Notes: a model not told the origin generated them from the letters alone. Numbered from the stretch's first letter, positions 1 through 8,059 are shown. The stretch is 34,754 nucleotides of DNA from Nostoc sp. ATCC 53789 (GCF_009873495.1 NZ_CP046715.1:1-34754); one strand, 5' to 3'. A program made the numbers and translations.

Positions 1-1
1 T

Positions 2-238
2 TGTTGCGGCTCGCAAACATAAACGCTCCGGCTTGCAAACAAGAAAATTGTTGGCTCACATTAATTGCAAATAAGATTACACTTCGGCTCACATTAATTG
101 CAAATAAGATTACACTTCGGCTCACATTAATTGCAAATAAGATTACACTTCGGCTCACATTAATTGCAAACAGACTCATTATTATTTGCAACGGGCTTGC
201 AATCATCCGACTTGGCTCAAATTAATTGCAAATAAGCC
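2..238. repeat. Left inverted end of the transposon with five transposase-type sites
   Basis: This end matches the reverse complement of 4120-4290 but is 66 bp longer. It holds two short sites at the tip, GGCTCGCAAACA (8-19) and GGCTTGCAAACA (30-41). Five longer sites of the form GGCTCACATTAATTGCAAA follow, starting at 53, 86, 119, 152 and 214. Sites this regular are expected to bind the TnsB-like transposase. The open frame read through them gives a repetitive peptide and is not a gene. Confidence 0.9.
53..184. repeat. 33-bp tandem repeat inside the left transposon end
   Basis: The motif GGCTCACATTAATTGCAAA recurs at exact 33-bp steps (53, 86, 119, 152), with the linker AATAAGATTACACTTC almost unchanged. 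The right end has only one equivalent 33-bp unit, so the left end carries two extra units (66 bp). This accounts exactly for the length difference between the two ends (237 and 171 bp). Confidence 0.9.
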
Positions 239-320
239 AGATGCAGATAAAGCGGTGGGTATGCTTGTCTGCAAGAGTATCGAGATGAAAAAGATTTAAT
301 GTACTAAATATGACCAATAA

Positions 321-1292
321 TTAAAGTGGCAACCCCGCAGCTAGCATTTGCTCTTGTAATTCACGCGCACGAGTGGGATCAAGTTGTCCGCGAAACAGCG
401 ATTTAATTTCAGCCGGCTTGGCATTGAACTGTTCCGCCAAGCCCCTCACGTCATAGCCATGCCTTGTGAGAGTGGGTTCCAAATCGTCAATTTGCTTTGA
501 CAGAACTGACTCCACAATCACCGTAGTCACAGGTTTGACCGCGACTCGGTACGCCGCCTCCAAAGCTAGTGTCAAATGTTGCTCAATTTGTAGTGGTGTC
601 AAGAGCCGCGTGGCAAGTAATTCAATAGCTTCCGCCTCCAATATTTCACCAATTGGAGTATCAGAGATAGTGCATTCAGATACTAGCCATTCAATATATT
701 CTCGCTGATTGCCAACAATGCCTTCCAAGGAGAAGACTGTTGCTCGATAACCGATTTCTTCCATAGTCGGACGGCGCAGATCATTTTTCAGTTTGGGATG
801 ACCAGCCAGCACCACTGAAAGTGTGCCACCACCGTCTTCAACTACTTCGATTAAACGTTTGAGTCCCGTCAGGGTACTGTAATGAAGGTCATGAGCCTCA
901 TCAACAAACAGTGCTACTGACTTTTTACCTTTTCTAATCAGGTCGCGTAGTTCCCGTTCCCGTTTTTCACCGTCTTTAGGGATTTTAATTTCCTTATCTG
1001 TGGATAAATCGTAGAATAAAGCAGCAATAAGTGTTGGCAGTGTCGCCCGTTCTTTATCTACAGAAAGGGACTTCGAGACTAGAATCTTACCTTCTTTCTC
1101 CAAAACATCAAACAAGCGTCGTAAAGTAGTCGTCTTGCCACACCCAATAATTCCCGTTATGGCAATCAGTTTCCCTGAATGGATGGCAGCTTTAATGTCT
1201 TTGAACATTTGCTTTTGATGGTCTGTTTCGTAGTAACCAGCCTTGGGAAATTCCTTGACCAAACGAAAGTGTTCCATTACTTCAGTGAGCAT
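321..1292 (-). CDS. TnsC/TniB/MuB-like AAA ATPase of the transposon
   Basis: Predicted transposition regulator of about 323 residues, which in this family binds ATP and DNA and hands target DNA to the DDE transposase. Walker A is GIIGCGKT (residues 47-54) and Walker B is VALFVDEAH (126-134), followed by an ExeA/TniB-like AAA core (LAGHPKL). A helical C-terminal tail follows. I chose the ATG at 1292 because an AAAGGAGG-type ribosome site lies just upstream; a longer frame from 1340 also exists. The start overlaps the end of the transposase gene by 11 bases, so the two are translationally coupled. The protein lacks an obvious domain for a TnsD/TniQ partner, and no such gene is present. The family call is firm; the exact subgroup is not known to me. 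Confidence 0.88.
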   Translation of the reverse strand: MLTEVMEHFRLVKEFPKAGYYETDHQKQMFKDIKAAIHSGKLIAITGIIGCGKTTTLRRLFDVLEKEGKILVSKSLSVDKERATLPTLIAALFYDLSTDKEIKIPKDGEKRERELRDLIRKGKKSVALFVDEAHDLHYSTLTGLKRLIEVVEDGGGTLSVVLAGHPKLKNDLRRPTMEEIGYRATVFSLEGIVGNQREYIEWLVSECTISDTPIGEILEAEAIELLATRLLTPLQIEQHLTLALEAAYRVAVKPVTTVIVESVLSKQIDDLEPTLTRHGYDVRGLAEQFNAKPAEIKSLFRGQLDPTRARELQEQMLAAGLPL

Positions 1293-2943
1293 TTTGCTGC
1301 CCTCCTTTGTTCGAGTGGAAATACTGCCGTACTCGTTCAATAATCACTTTTTTATTCAAAGTCTCAGCTAGCAGCCCATCAATAAAGGCAATTTGTTCAG
1401 TGGATAATTTCGCCAAAGGTTTAGCGAGATAATCTGAAATCGCCAGTTTAGCGAATAATACAGTGGGATAAGTAAATTCTTGGAACGGGTCTGGGTCTTT
1501 AAAAGGTGTGACAGTTGGCTCAATTTCCTTGTACTTATCCACCAAAAATTGCAGATCCGCGTTTTTATCCAAGGCAGTTCGTGGCAAGCCCAGCTTAAGA
1601 GCTAAATCTGCAATCCGGTCTGCCCGTTCTTCGGTTTTAGTTTTCTTGTGTTTGCGATAGCGATGCAAGGGGATAGGCCCATCAACTGGGTAAAATGGGC
1701 CATAGCGTTGGTCGCCTTTCTCTACATATAATTCGTTATCAAAAAGACCCCACCACAGCACCACAGTTTCGCCTGCTAAGTCTGGGTTTACTTCATAAGC
1801 CACGCCCTCAACTGATACTCTGGCTGTTGCATCCACTTTCCTTCGTTGCGGTTCGCGGGCAAAAGTACAAAATCGTTCCCAACTACACATCTGCCTGATT
1901 CCGCTTTTTGGCAGATTTCGCAACCAATCCTCTAAGCGTGAGTGCGCTTCTGTACGGTGTTTTTGGTCGTTATAATTTAGCAGATACTGCCGTAGCCATA
2001 GGTTAGCCTCAACTTCGTTTTCTGGTTCGTGAAAATGATACAGAGTCTCATGGGCTTCTTTGACTGTCCGGAACGGTCTTTCCACTTTTCCTTTGGAGCG
2101 AGCCGTTACCCTTCTCCCATCTTTACCCGCAGGCAGATGGCTAGCAAGCTTGATTCCCAGGCAGTCCATCACATTTTGAAATACATGGCTTTTGGCAATT
2201 GGCCCGTTGTCCGTATAGATCATCTCAGGAATTCCCTGGAAGGGGCATCCATCCGAGGTGGAAGCCGTCATTGCATTAAATAGGAAGCGCAACGCTGCTG
2301 TTACATCCTCTCCATAAACACAATGGTATTCCTGGTAACACACACCACTGCGGTCATCAACGACACTATAAAGCATCAATAGCGGATTCCCTTTACCCGT
2401 TTCCACCCATAAGGGCTGCTTTACGTGTTTTAAATCGGACGGGCTAAGGTCGAAATGCCAACATTCATTACTGTGAGTTGCTTGAAAACGTACCGCAGGC
2501 GGTTGACGAGTCATTGTGAGATGGTCGTAGCCCCATGTTTTCAAATAACGGTTGACAGTGGCTTTAGTTAACAACCCCTTGGGTGGTTTGATAAAACCTT
2601 GTGGGGTGTTCATCCCGAAATCTTCTAAAAGTTCAATCGCCCGTGCAGTGGAGACGTGCCGCCCTTTCTTGTTGCAAGTGCGGATTTTCGTTGCTGCAAT
2701 GACTTCACAGTAAAGTTCCATTTCCGCCTGTGATAGCTTTCGAGGTGTCCCGCTATCTGAACGGTTGATCGATTTGGGGCGTGATGAGTTACGCAAAGCA
2801 CGATATAGAGTATCAATAGACACTCCATACAATGAAGCTGTTTCTTCCATGAGTTGCCGACGTTCTTGGCAACGGCTTGGTAACATATCAAGTCGATGAC
2901 GCAAGTTGGTTAAAGCTTCTGCTGGAATTTTCTTGCGGATCAT
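1282..2943 (-). CDS. TnsB/TniA/MuA-like DDE transposase
   Basis: Transposase of 553 residues that should cut and join the transposon ends. An N-terminal helix-turn-helix region (about 1-140) probably binds the end repeats. The RNase H-fold core shows WHFDLS (Asp165), YTDNGP (Asp245) and KGKVERP (Glu288), the expected DDE triad. A C-terminal Mu-type beta-barrel region (about 370-430) follows. The length is close to TniA and type V-K TnsB proteins. The ATG at 2943 is the first in frame. It is the first gene of a two-gene operon with the ATPase. Without a TnsA partner, the element is expected to move by a replicative, cointegrate-forming route, which fits the presence of a recombinase in the same element. 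Confidence 0.92.
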   Translation of the reverse strand: MIRKKIPAEALTNLRHRLDMLPSRCQERRQLMEETASLYGVSIDTLYRALRNSSRPKSINRSDSGTPRKLSQAEMELYCEVIAATKIRTCNKKGRHVSTARAIELLEDFGMNTPQGFIKPPKGLLTKATVNRYLKTWGYDHLTMTRQPPAVRFQATHSNECWHFDLSPSDLKHVKQPLWVETGKGNPLLMLYSVVDDRSGVCYQEYHCVYGEDVTAALRFLFNAMTASTSDGCPFQGIPEMIYTDNGPIAKSHVFQNVMDCLGIKLASHLPAGKDGRRVTARSKGKVERPFRTVKEAHETLYHFHEPENEVEANLWLRQYLLNYNDQKHRTEAHSRLEDWLRNLPKSGIRQMCSWERFCTFAREPQRRKVDATARVSVEGVAYEVNPDLAGETVVLWWGLFDNELYVEKGDQRYGPFYPVDGPIPLHRYRKHKKTKTEERADRIADLALKLGLPRTALDKNADLQFLVDKYKEIEPTVTPFKDPDPFQEFTYPTVLFAKLAISDYLAKPLAKLSTEQIAFIDGLLAETLNKKVIIERVRQYFHSNKGGQQNAH

Positions 2944-2995
2944 GCTCGCCTGTATGTTCGCCTCATGTACTGTCCTTATCTTTAAGTTTGTAGCA

Positions 2996-3101
2996 GAAAA
3001 CTGACCACAGAAATTACATTCTGTTGCCAGTTAGGTGAAAAAGTATAACAATTTGAGATAGATTAGCTTCAAATGAGGCTTGAAAACTCACCACAGAAAT
3101 T
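2996..3101. promoter_or_regulatory. Candidate resolution site: 20-bp direct repeats between transposase and recombinase
   Basis: GAAAACTGACCACAGAAATT (2996-3015) recurs as GAAAACTCACCACAGAAATT (3082-3101), a 19/20 match spaced 86 bp apart. The repeats lie in the divergent gap between the transposase start (2943) and the recombinase start (3122). That is where Tn5053- and Tn3-type elements keep their res or core sites. They could be recombinase binding sites, operators for the divergent promoters, or both. Confidence 0.5.
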
Positions 3102-3121
3102 TTTGAAGGAAGTTTGGTGCT

Positions 3122-4054
3122 GTGGATACACTTTACTTATCTGAAGCCGAAGCACTACTCATAGAGTATGAGGCGTTCCTAAAAGGTAAAACGCATAGCA
3201 CTATTGATGCCTATATGCGTATCATTAGGCAGCTTCTTCTTTGGATTGTAGAACATCCTGGGAGTGGAGGAGATTTTCAACCCGAACAGTTGACCAAAAC
3301 GGCGATGGAAATTTATCTCGCCTATCTAGATACGTCAGGTTACAGCATTGCTCACCAAGCACGGGTTAAATCTGCTGTCAGTGGTTTTGCCCGTTGGCTC
3401 ATTGAGGAGAAGGGAATTTTACGTCGCAACCCCACCAGAGGATTAAACATTCCAGCCCAGCCACTTTTAGCCCCCAGACAATTGACTCCTGACCAACGTT
3501 ATATTTTACGCAACCTGATCGAAAAAGATGGTCATCCACGTAGCATGGCTGTGTTTGCATTGGGGTACTGGGCTGGTTGTCGCGTGAGTGATGTTTCCTG
3601 GCTACGGATAGAGCATACCCATATTGGCCCCAAAGTTGGCTGGTTGCACGTTGGTTACAAGGGTGGTAAGGCGCGAGATATTGATCTAATTAACGCTGTC
3701 CGAAAACCAATGTATGAATATATTCATCACGGCGGGCGAGATACTGAGAGTGATTACACTTTTACCTCTCAGCGCAATGAGAGGCTGACCGAAGCCGGCA
3801 TTCATCGCTGGTGGAAAAACATTAAAGCACAAGCAACTGTTTCTGAGTGGGAACTCATCCATGATGTAACTTTTCATGATCTGCGTCATGATTTCGCTCA
3901 CCGAGCGCGTGAAGCAGGATGGACTTTGGAGGAGGTTGCTTATTATCTTGGTCATATCACCAAAAAGGGAACTCCAGCTATTCAAACCACGGTTCGGTAC
4001 ACTCAAAGTAGCCGACAGCAAGTGAAAGACAAGCTTGCATTACTCAAGGGATAA
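3122..4054 (+). CDS. Tyrosine recombinase of the transposon, candidate cointegrate resolvase
   Basis: A 310-residue phage-integrase-family recombinase. It has an N-terminal SAM-like core-binding domain (about 8-100) and a catalytic domain with all expected residues: Arg154 (GCRVSD), Lys180/183, HDLRH (His252, Arg255), His278 (LGH) and nucleophile Tyr293 (VRYTQ). It starts with GTG at 3122, 21 bases after a direct repeat. It sits inside the transposon, divergent from the transposase. In Tn5053-type elements a serine resolvase (TniR) splits cointegrates; a tyrosine enzyme may do that job here. The role is inferred; the enzyme family is clear. Confidence 0.9.
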   Translation: MDTLYLSEAEALLIEYEAFLKGKTHSTIDAYMRIIRQLLLWIVEHPGSGGDFQPEQLTKTAMEIYLAYLDTSGYSIAHQARVKSAVSGFARWLIEEKGILRRNPTRGLNIPAQPLLAPRQLTPDQRYILRNLIEKDGHPRSMAVFALGYWAGCRVSDVSWLRIEHTHIGPKVGWLHVGYKGGKARDIDLINAVRKPMYEYIHHGGRDTESDYTFTSQRNERLTEAGIHRWWKNIKAQATVSEWELIHDVTFHDLRHDFAHRAREAGWTLEEVAYYLGHITKKGTPAIQTTVRYTQSSRQQVKDKLALLKG

Positions 4055-4119
4055 AGGAGAGATAGCAACGCCCAAAGGATTTTATATTGCTCTATCCAAC
4101 AGTTGCTGAGCAGGCATTC

Positions 4120-4290
4120 GGCTTATTTGCAATTAATGTGAGCCAAGTCGGATGATTGCAAGCCCATTGCAAATAATAATGAGTCTGTTTGCAATTAATG
4201 TGAGCCGAAGTCCAATCTGATTTGCAACTAATGTGAGCCAAGAATTTTCTTGTTTGCAAGCCGGAGCGTTTATGTTTGCGAGCCGCAACA
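4120..4290. repeat. Right inverted end of the transposon
   Basis: This is the reverse complement of the left end: the outer 48 bp are identical, and the rest differs by a few substitutions and by having one 33-bp unit instead of three. Three long sites (TTGCAATTAATGTGAGCC type) lie at 4127-4144, 4189-4206 and 4222-4239, and two short GCAAAC-type sites lie at the tip. Unequal site number at the two ends is common in Tn7-like elements. Confidence 0.9.
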
Positions 4291-4665
4291 CTTAATGAGT
4301 TAAGGCAAAAGATAAAGCAAAGTAGTCAACCAATAGATTTTTTTAGAGATAATCCCCCTCCGCAATGGAATCGTATTATATGGAAAAATCAAGTTTTATT
4401 GCTTCCTTTAGCTTTCACAACCGAAGAAATTAATCAAATTTATAAGTTATATAATGAATTCGACGATATTATCAAAAAATATTCAATTCTCCGTGAATTA
4501 ATATCTGAATATAATGATATACCTGAGAAAATTCAAATGTCTATTGAAGATACGTTTTTACTAGATAATAAGATACAATTATCAGCAAAAATAAGAACTA
4601 AACTTATCGAGTTTTACAATACAATAGGAGAAATTCTTGATAGATATAAAAACCCTATTGTGTAG
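4291..4665 (+). pseudogene. 3' half of a membrane-protein gene split by the transposon
   Basis: From the CTTAAT next to the transposon end, an open frame starts Leu-Asn-Glu-Leu-Arg-Gln and runs to TAG at 4663-4665. It has no native start; the frame only begins inside the inverted repeat with a TTG at 4276. Joined to the frame at 34366-34754, with transposon and one CTTAAT removed, it gives a continuous 252-codon gene. This half is charged and helical, without membrane segments, and contains a DNPPPQW motif. I do not recognise the family. Base use is AT-rich like its neighbours up to 6948 and unlike the transposon. Confidence 0.8.
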
Positions 4666-4699
4666 TCGATTTTATCTAATGTTATTTTCTTCTATTATC

Positions 4700-4954
4700 A
4701 TGTCTAACTCTGCTAATGTCGCACAAGTTTTTAGCACATTTGTCAACCTAACAAAGGAACTCAAGCCGTTTGTAAAAACAGATGACTTGAGAATTGCATT
4801 TGATAGTGAAGGTCAGGTTTATCTTATTGGGGATGACTTTCAGGAGCAAATCCATGCCAATTTTTCATTGTGGCGTAAAGTTAGGAACGAAATAAGAATC
4901 TTGATTGCAAAACACCGTTCTCAGTATAAACCGGATGAAAAAACTAATCCTTAA
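4700..4954 (+). CDS. Small unknown protein downstream of the split gene
   Basis: An 84-residue frame starting Met-Ser-Asn-Ser-Ala-Asn. An in-frame ATG at 4679 would add seven residues; neither start has a good ribosome site. It is soluble and charged, with a pattern of short beta strands (RIAFDSEGQVYLIGDDF) followed by a basic helix (WRKVRNEIRILIAKHR). It lies 34 bases after the stop of the split gene and was probably co-transcribed with it, so the transposon insertion may silence it as well. I do not recognise a family. Confidence 0.55.
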   Translation: MSNSANVAQVFSTFVNLTKELKPFVKTDDLRIAFDSEGQVYLIGDDFQEQIHANFSLWRKVRNEIRILIAKHRSQYKPDEKTNP

Positions 4955-5060
4955 ATTCATGACCCGTATCATATCGATTTTGGTGTGATGCAGGGTTGAG
5001 TGATAGCGCTCAAGATAGGGTTAATCTGAGGCTGAATGCTTTGCAACAAGCTGGTTTGCC

Positions 5061-5095
5061 TCGATGTCGCCAAACTACACATTTACCGACATCGA
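5061..5095. other. Hairpin between convergent genes
   Basis: TCGATGTCG and CGACATCGA form a perfect 9-bp stem with a 17-base loop between the convergent genes ending at 4954 and 5130. It may act as a weak bidirectional terminator, but no T-run follows on either strand. Confidence 0.3.
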
Positions 5096-5129
5096 AGTAG
5101 ACAAGCGACAGAGGAATAATGTACTAAAG

Positions 5130-5819
5130 CTAAATTAACAACTTAGATTTAATTAAAATACAAAAGTTTATAAAATCTTGGAAACTAAGCAAATCATTCT
5201 TTTTATCTTCGATTCTTAATAATAATTGTTCTAAATAATACTGCTTTACAACCTCACCTGGTTTATTTTTAGAATAGATAATTTTTTTTGCTTTAAATAA
5301 CTCTTTTAAATAATTTTCATGAAATTGAGCATGAGTATTAAAGTTATAATATTTACCCATTAATTCCGGGCAATTAGCAGAAATATCATAATAATGAATA
5401 TAATCTAATAAGGGAGTACTTTGTGGCTGTCTTGAGTAAATTTTTCTATTACCTAAAAACCAAGTTTCAAAACAGCGATTTTGGATAATTACAATTAGCT
5501 GTATGTTTCCTAAATTAATATTTTGAAATTTTAAATAATCAATTACTTCCTGTTTTCTATAATCATACGAAACTTCATCGGCATCTAAACAAACTACTAA
5601 ATAGTTATAATTACCATTTTCTTGTATATCTATGATAGCATTTGGAAGATGATGATGAATTATCGAAGGATAACCGTCCGCACTGAAAAGATAATAGTTG
5701 TTTTTAACAACTTCACAGTAATCATCAACTCGTTTTAGTTCTGGTAAAAGATAAGCAAGCCAAGCCGGATAGACTTTTCTCTCCGTACTTTTTCCTTCCA
5801 CAAGAAAGTAGATATTCAT
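5130..5819 (-). CDS. TOPRIM-type nuclease, RloB/DUF4276-like, partner of the upstream ATPase
   Basis: A 229-residue protein with a TOPRIM-like pattern. YFLVEGKSTE near the N-terminus supplies an acidic residue (Glu8), LVVCLDADE supplies the D-x-D pair (Asp79, Asp81), and RCFETWFLGN (115-124) resembles the N/R-C-F-E-x-W motif of RloB/DUF4276 proteins. TOPRIM proteins next to ABC-type ATPases act as nuclease effectors in anti-phage systems such as PARIS and split OLD-type systems. I placed the start at the ATG at 5819, one base after the ATPase stop, instead of the upstream frame extension to 5849. The substrate is unknown. Confidence 0.75.
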   Translation of the reverse strand: MNIYFLVEGKSTERKVYPAWLAYLLPELKRVDDYCEVVKNNYYLFSADGYPSIIHHHLPNAIIDIQENGNYNYLVVCLDADEVSYDYRKQEVIDYLKFQNINLGNIQLIVIIQNRCFETWFLGNRKIYSRQPQSTPLLDYIHYYDISANCPELMGKYYNFNTHAQFHENYLKELFKAKKIIYSKNKPGEVVKQYYLEQLLLRIEDKKNDLLSFQDFINFCILIKSKLLI

Positions 5820-5820
5820 T

Positions 5821-6948
5821 CTATTCAACACCCTCTTTATAAGCGTCAAGATTGATCAATTGCATGAAGGCTTCATGCTTAGATTTTCCCAGATTAAAAT
5901 ACTGAGAATCTTTGGCTTTAACTACGCCTCCTCGACGCGTCACAATCTTCCAATTGTCTATCCCAATTCTATTGATAATATAGGGATGATGACTGGTGAT
6001 TATAAACTGCATTTTTTTATTTATCAAAAGTAAGTCAGTTAAAACATCAATACAATTAACACCTAGACTATTTTCAAATTCATCAATCAGAATTACTGTT
6101 CCTTCAGCAGATAAATAAAGTTCGCTAATATGCATTAATGTCCTAAACATCCCGGAAGAAATTCGGTTTTGACTAATCCAATTATTCACCCCCTTTTCTT
6201 TTAGTTGAACGAAAGGATACTCTGCTAATACTATAGGTAATTCTGCATATTCATTTGGAGCTAATTTTATATCTTCAACCTGAAGAAATATGTCTACAAA
6301 ATGTTCTTTGATTTGATTGAATATTTCGGGAAAATAGTTAGAAACTAACGCTAGTTTAATTTGAGTTGGTAAGTCACTTTCCTTAAGAGAATCTAAAGAC
6401 GAAGAGGAATATTTTTTTGCTAAAGGTGCATATCTAATAATATGAATTTCATTAATACTATTCGATTGATCATTATAAATTATTTTATTAAAACCTTTAT
6501 ATACTGGGGAAATATCTTCTTCTTCACTTAAGATGGCTATCGCACTTTGAAAAGGAGATAGCTTTGGTAATACTTGATCGTTAAATATAATTTGATTATT
6601 ATCTCTCTCAATAATATTTTTACCGTTTATGGATAGAGATTCATTATTAATTTTAAATTCTGATTTTTCATTCTCATTATCATCTACAATTAAAGATACA
6701 TTTGTTTTACTCTCAAATTCTCCAGTCCAATGATATTCTAAACCATTTTCAGTTGTAAAATGAATATCCCATTTAACTCCATTCAATGATTTTCCTTGGG
6801 CTATACTTTGTATATTAACAATCGATTTTAAAATTTGTGTTTTTCCAACACCAGATATCCCTACTAAAAGAGTTAAATTAGAAAAATCTATTGTCTCAAA
6901 GTTCCACTTTCTTTGAAAATCATAATAAGTTATTTGATTTATTTTCAT
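5821..6948 (-). CDS. ABC-type AAA ATPase (AAA_15/OLD-like), candidate phage-defence sensor
   Basis: A 375-residue ATPase of the SMC/OLD-like class. Walker A is GISGVGKT (30-37), the ABC signature is ISSGMFR (263-269), Walker B is TVILIDE (284-290) with catalytic Glu290, and the H-loop is ITSHHPY (317-323). The region between Walker A and signature (about 60-250) is the long variable insert typical of these proteins. It ends one base before the TOPRIM gene, so the two are surely co-translated. Such pairs (PARIS AriA/AriB, RloA/RloB-like, split OLD) abort phage infection. Which named type it belongs to cannot be settled by eye. Base composition is very AT-rich compared with the plasmid backbone, suggesting separate acquisition. 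Confidence 0.85.
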   Translation of the reverse strand: MKINQITYYDFQRKWNFETIDFSNLTLLVGISGVGKTQILKSIVNIQSIAQGKSLNGVKWDIHFTTENGLEYHWTGEFESKTNVSLIVDDNENEKSEFKINNESLSINGKNIIERDNNQIIFNDQVLPKLSPFQSAIAILSEEEDISPVYKGFNKIIYNDQSNSINEIHIIRYAPLAKKYSSSSLDSLKESDLPTQIKLALVSNYFPEIFNQIKEHFVDIFLQVEDIKLAPNEYAELPIVLAEYPFVQLKEKGVNNWISQNRISSGMFRTLMHISELYLSAEGTVILIDEFENSLGVNCIDVLTDLLLINKKMQFIITSHHPYIINRIGIDNWKIVTRRGGVVKAKDSQYFNLGKSKHEAFMQLINLDAYKEGVE

Positions 6949-7006
6949 ATTTACAATTGTTCCCCTATTTCTTAAATTATTAATTTTAATATTAGTGTTC
7001 GTAATA

Positions 7007-7021
7007 CGAACTTTAGCTAAT
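7007..7021. promoter_or_regulatory. Palindrome upstream of the ATPase/nuclease operon, possible operator
   Basis: GTTCGTAATACGAAC is a perfect inverted repeat (7+1+7) about 60 bases upstream of the ATPase start, within AT-rich DNA. Its position suits an operator controlling the defence pair. No regulator gene is next to it. Confidence 0.35.
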
Positions 7022-7236
7022 TATTAACACAACTGGTTCAGAGTTTATACTGTGATGCTAAGTTAATTTACATACATATATACTCAGGCAATTATTTAAG
7101 TGCTATTTTTGATTTTTTGATTTGATATTCAATGGCTGACACGCTTACACCCCGAACCTCCTGCACCACAATGCTTTTAATCGTTGTGTGGCAGAAAAGC
7201 AGAAAATGTCAGCTTCGGTGAGCTTACCCCAAGATG

Positions 7237-7839
7237 TCACAAATCACCCCAATCAAAATTCAGGAACCGTCGAGCATTTAGCTTTGTATACTTTTCAGTG
7301 TGTTTGATATCGCGGTGTCCCAGAAAGTCTTGGATTTCTCTGGTGTTATACCCCTGATTTACCAGATAGTAACCGCAGGCATGGCGCATCATGTGACAGT
7401 GAACTTTGATATCAAGCCCAGCAGTTGCCGCCAGCCGCCCAAGCAGCTTTCGCACTGCATCAGTAGACATCACCTCACCGCGCTCGGAAACGAAAATATA
7501 TTTGCTATCGGGCAACATCTCTCTGAGTTGTTTGAGCAATTCCAGTTCATCATCTCTCAAGGGATGCACCCCAGAATCACTGCCCTTTTCCCTGGTGATG
7601 AAAATCTGGCGTTCGCCCCACATCACTGCATCCCACCTTAAACCGCACTTAGCCCCTACAGCTTCCCCCACCCTCAGACCGTGGCGAAACATGAGCAACA
7701 TCAGTGTATAATCACGGTGAGAATAACGAGCTTTGCGCTCAAGTGCGGCATCGAGCAGCGATCGCACTTCGCTTGGTGTAAGGTATTCTCTAGACCTGTA
7801 ATACTTGTTAGGTAAACGGATTGGGGGTGGCGGCCTCAT
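7237..7839 (-). CDS. Short tyrosine recombinase (FimB/XerD-like)
   Basis: A 200-residue recombinase made almost only of the catalytic domain. It shows Arg56 (FRHGLRVGEA), Lys85, HMMRH (His149, Arg152), His175 (LGH) and Tyr184 (TEKYT), so it should be active. Its size matches FimB/FimE-type inverting recombinases and small plasmid resolvases that lack the N-terminal arm domain. It could resolve plasmid dimers or invert a nearby segment. Its sequence differs from the transposon recombinase at 3122. The ATG at 7839 is the natural start. No clear recombination site was found beside it. Confidence 0.88.
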   Translation of the reverse strand: MRPPPPIRLPNKYYRSREYLTPSEVRSLLDAALERKARYSHRDYTLMLLMFRHGLRVGEAVGAKCGLRWDAVMWGERQIFITREKGSDSGVHPLRDDELELLKQLREMLPDSKYIFVSERGEVMSTDAVRKLLGRLAATAGLDIKVHCHMMRHACGYYLVNQGYNTREIQDFLGHRDIKHTEKYTKLNARRFLNFDWGDL

Positions 7840-7918
7840 TTATTCTCGGTGGTAGTGTCCGGTTTAGGCGTTGTATTATGGACAGTCTACACCGCTACGA
7901 TCCCTATTACTCCGTTGA

Positions 7919-8059
7919 GAGTCGCGCCACTGCATAGTTATTGCGAACTGTTATCATTTGTTCCAGACAGGAGCTTTTTCGAGTCGAGAAGAACGGGAGC
8001 TTGCCAAATTCACTAAAGCAACAGAAGCGTATTTTGCTGACACCATTCCTGTTGAGTAG
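7919..8059 (+). pseudogene. Possible 3' remnant of a decayed gene
   Basis: In the gap between the recombinase and methyltransferase genes, one frame stays open to TAG at 8057-8059 and gives a protein-like C-terminus (TGAFSSREERELAKF...IPVE). It has no start and lies just downstream of a stop codon. It is either the tail of a lost gene or a chance frame. The rest of 7840-8140 shows nothing else I can support. Confidence 0.2.

Larger units (their letters stand above)
2..4290. mobile_element. Tn7/Mu-like transposon with DDE transposase, AAA ATPase and tyrosine recombinase
   Basis: The element is bounded by long inverted ends that start TGTTGCGG and finish CCGCAACA; the outer 48 bp of the two ends are identical. 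It holds a DDE transposase and an AAA ATPase on the minus strand and a tyrosine recombinase on the plus strand. TGT...ACA tips, repeated internal sites at each end and a transposase/ATPase pair are hallmarks of the Tn7, Mu and Tn5053 group. CTTAAT follows the right end at 4291-4296. If the window is circular, CTTAAT also precedes the left end (34750-34754 plus base 1), giving a 6-bp target duplication, or 5 bp plus a chance match. No TnsA, TniQ/TnsD, CRISPR array or effector gene lies inside. I saw no HIP1 octamer within it, unlike the rest of the window, which fits foreign origin. Confidence 0.9.

Noticed and set aside
53..184. 33-bp direct repeats resembling a CRISPR array
   Set aside because: The repeats are contiguous with no unique spacers and are the inverted ends of a transposon; no cas gene is nearby.
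321..4290. CRISPR-associated transposon (type V-K)
   Set aside because: Transposase and ATPase families fit, but there is no Cas12k, TniQ, tracrRNA or CRISPR array, and a tyrosine recombinase occupies the cargo side.
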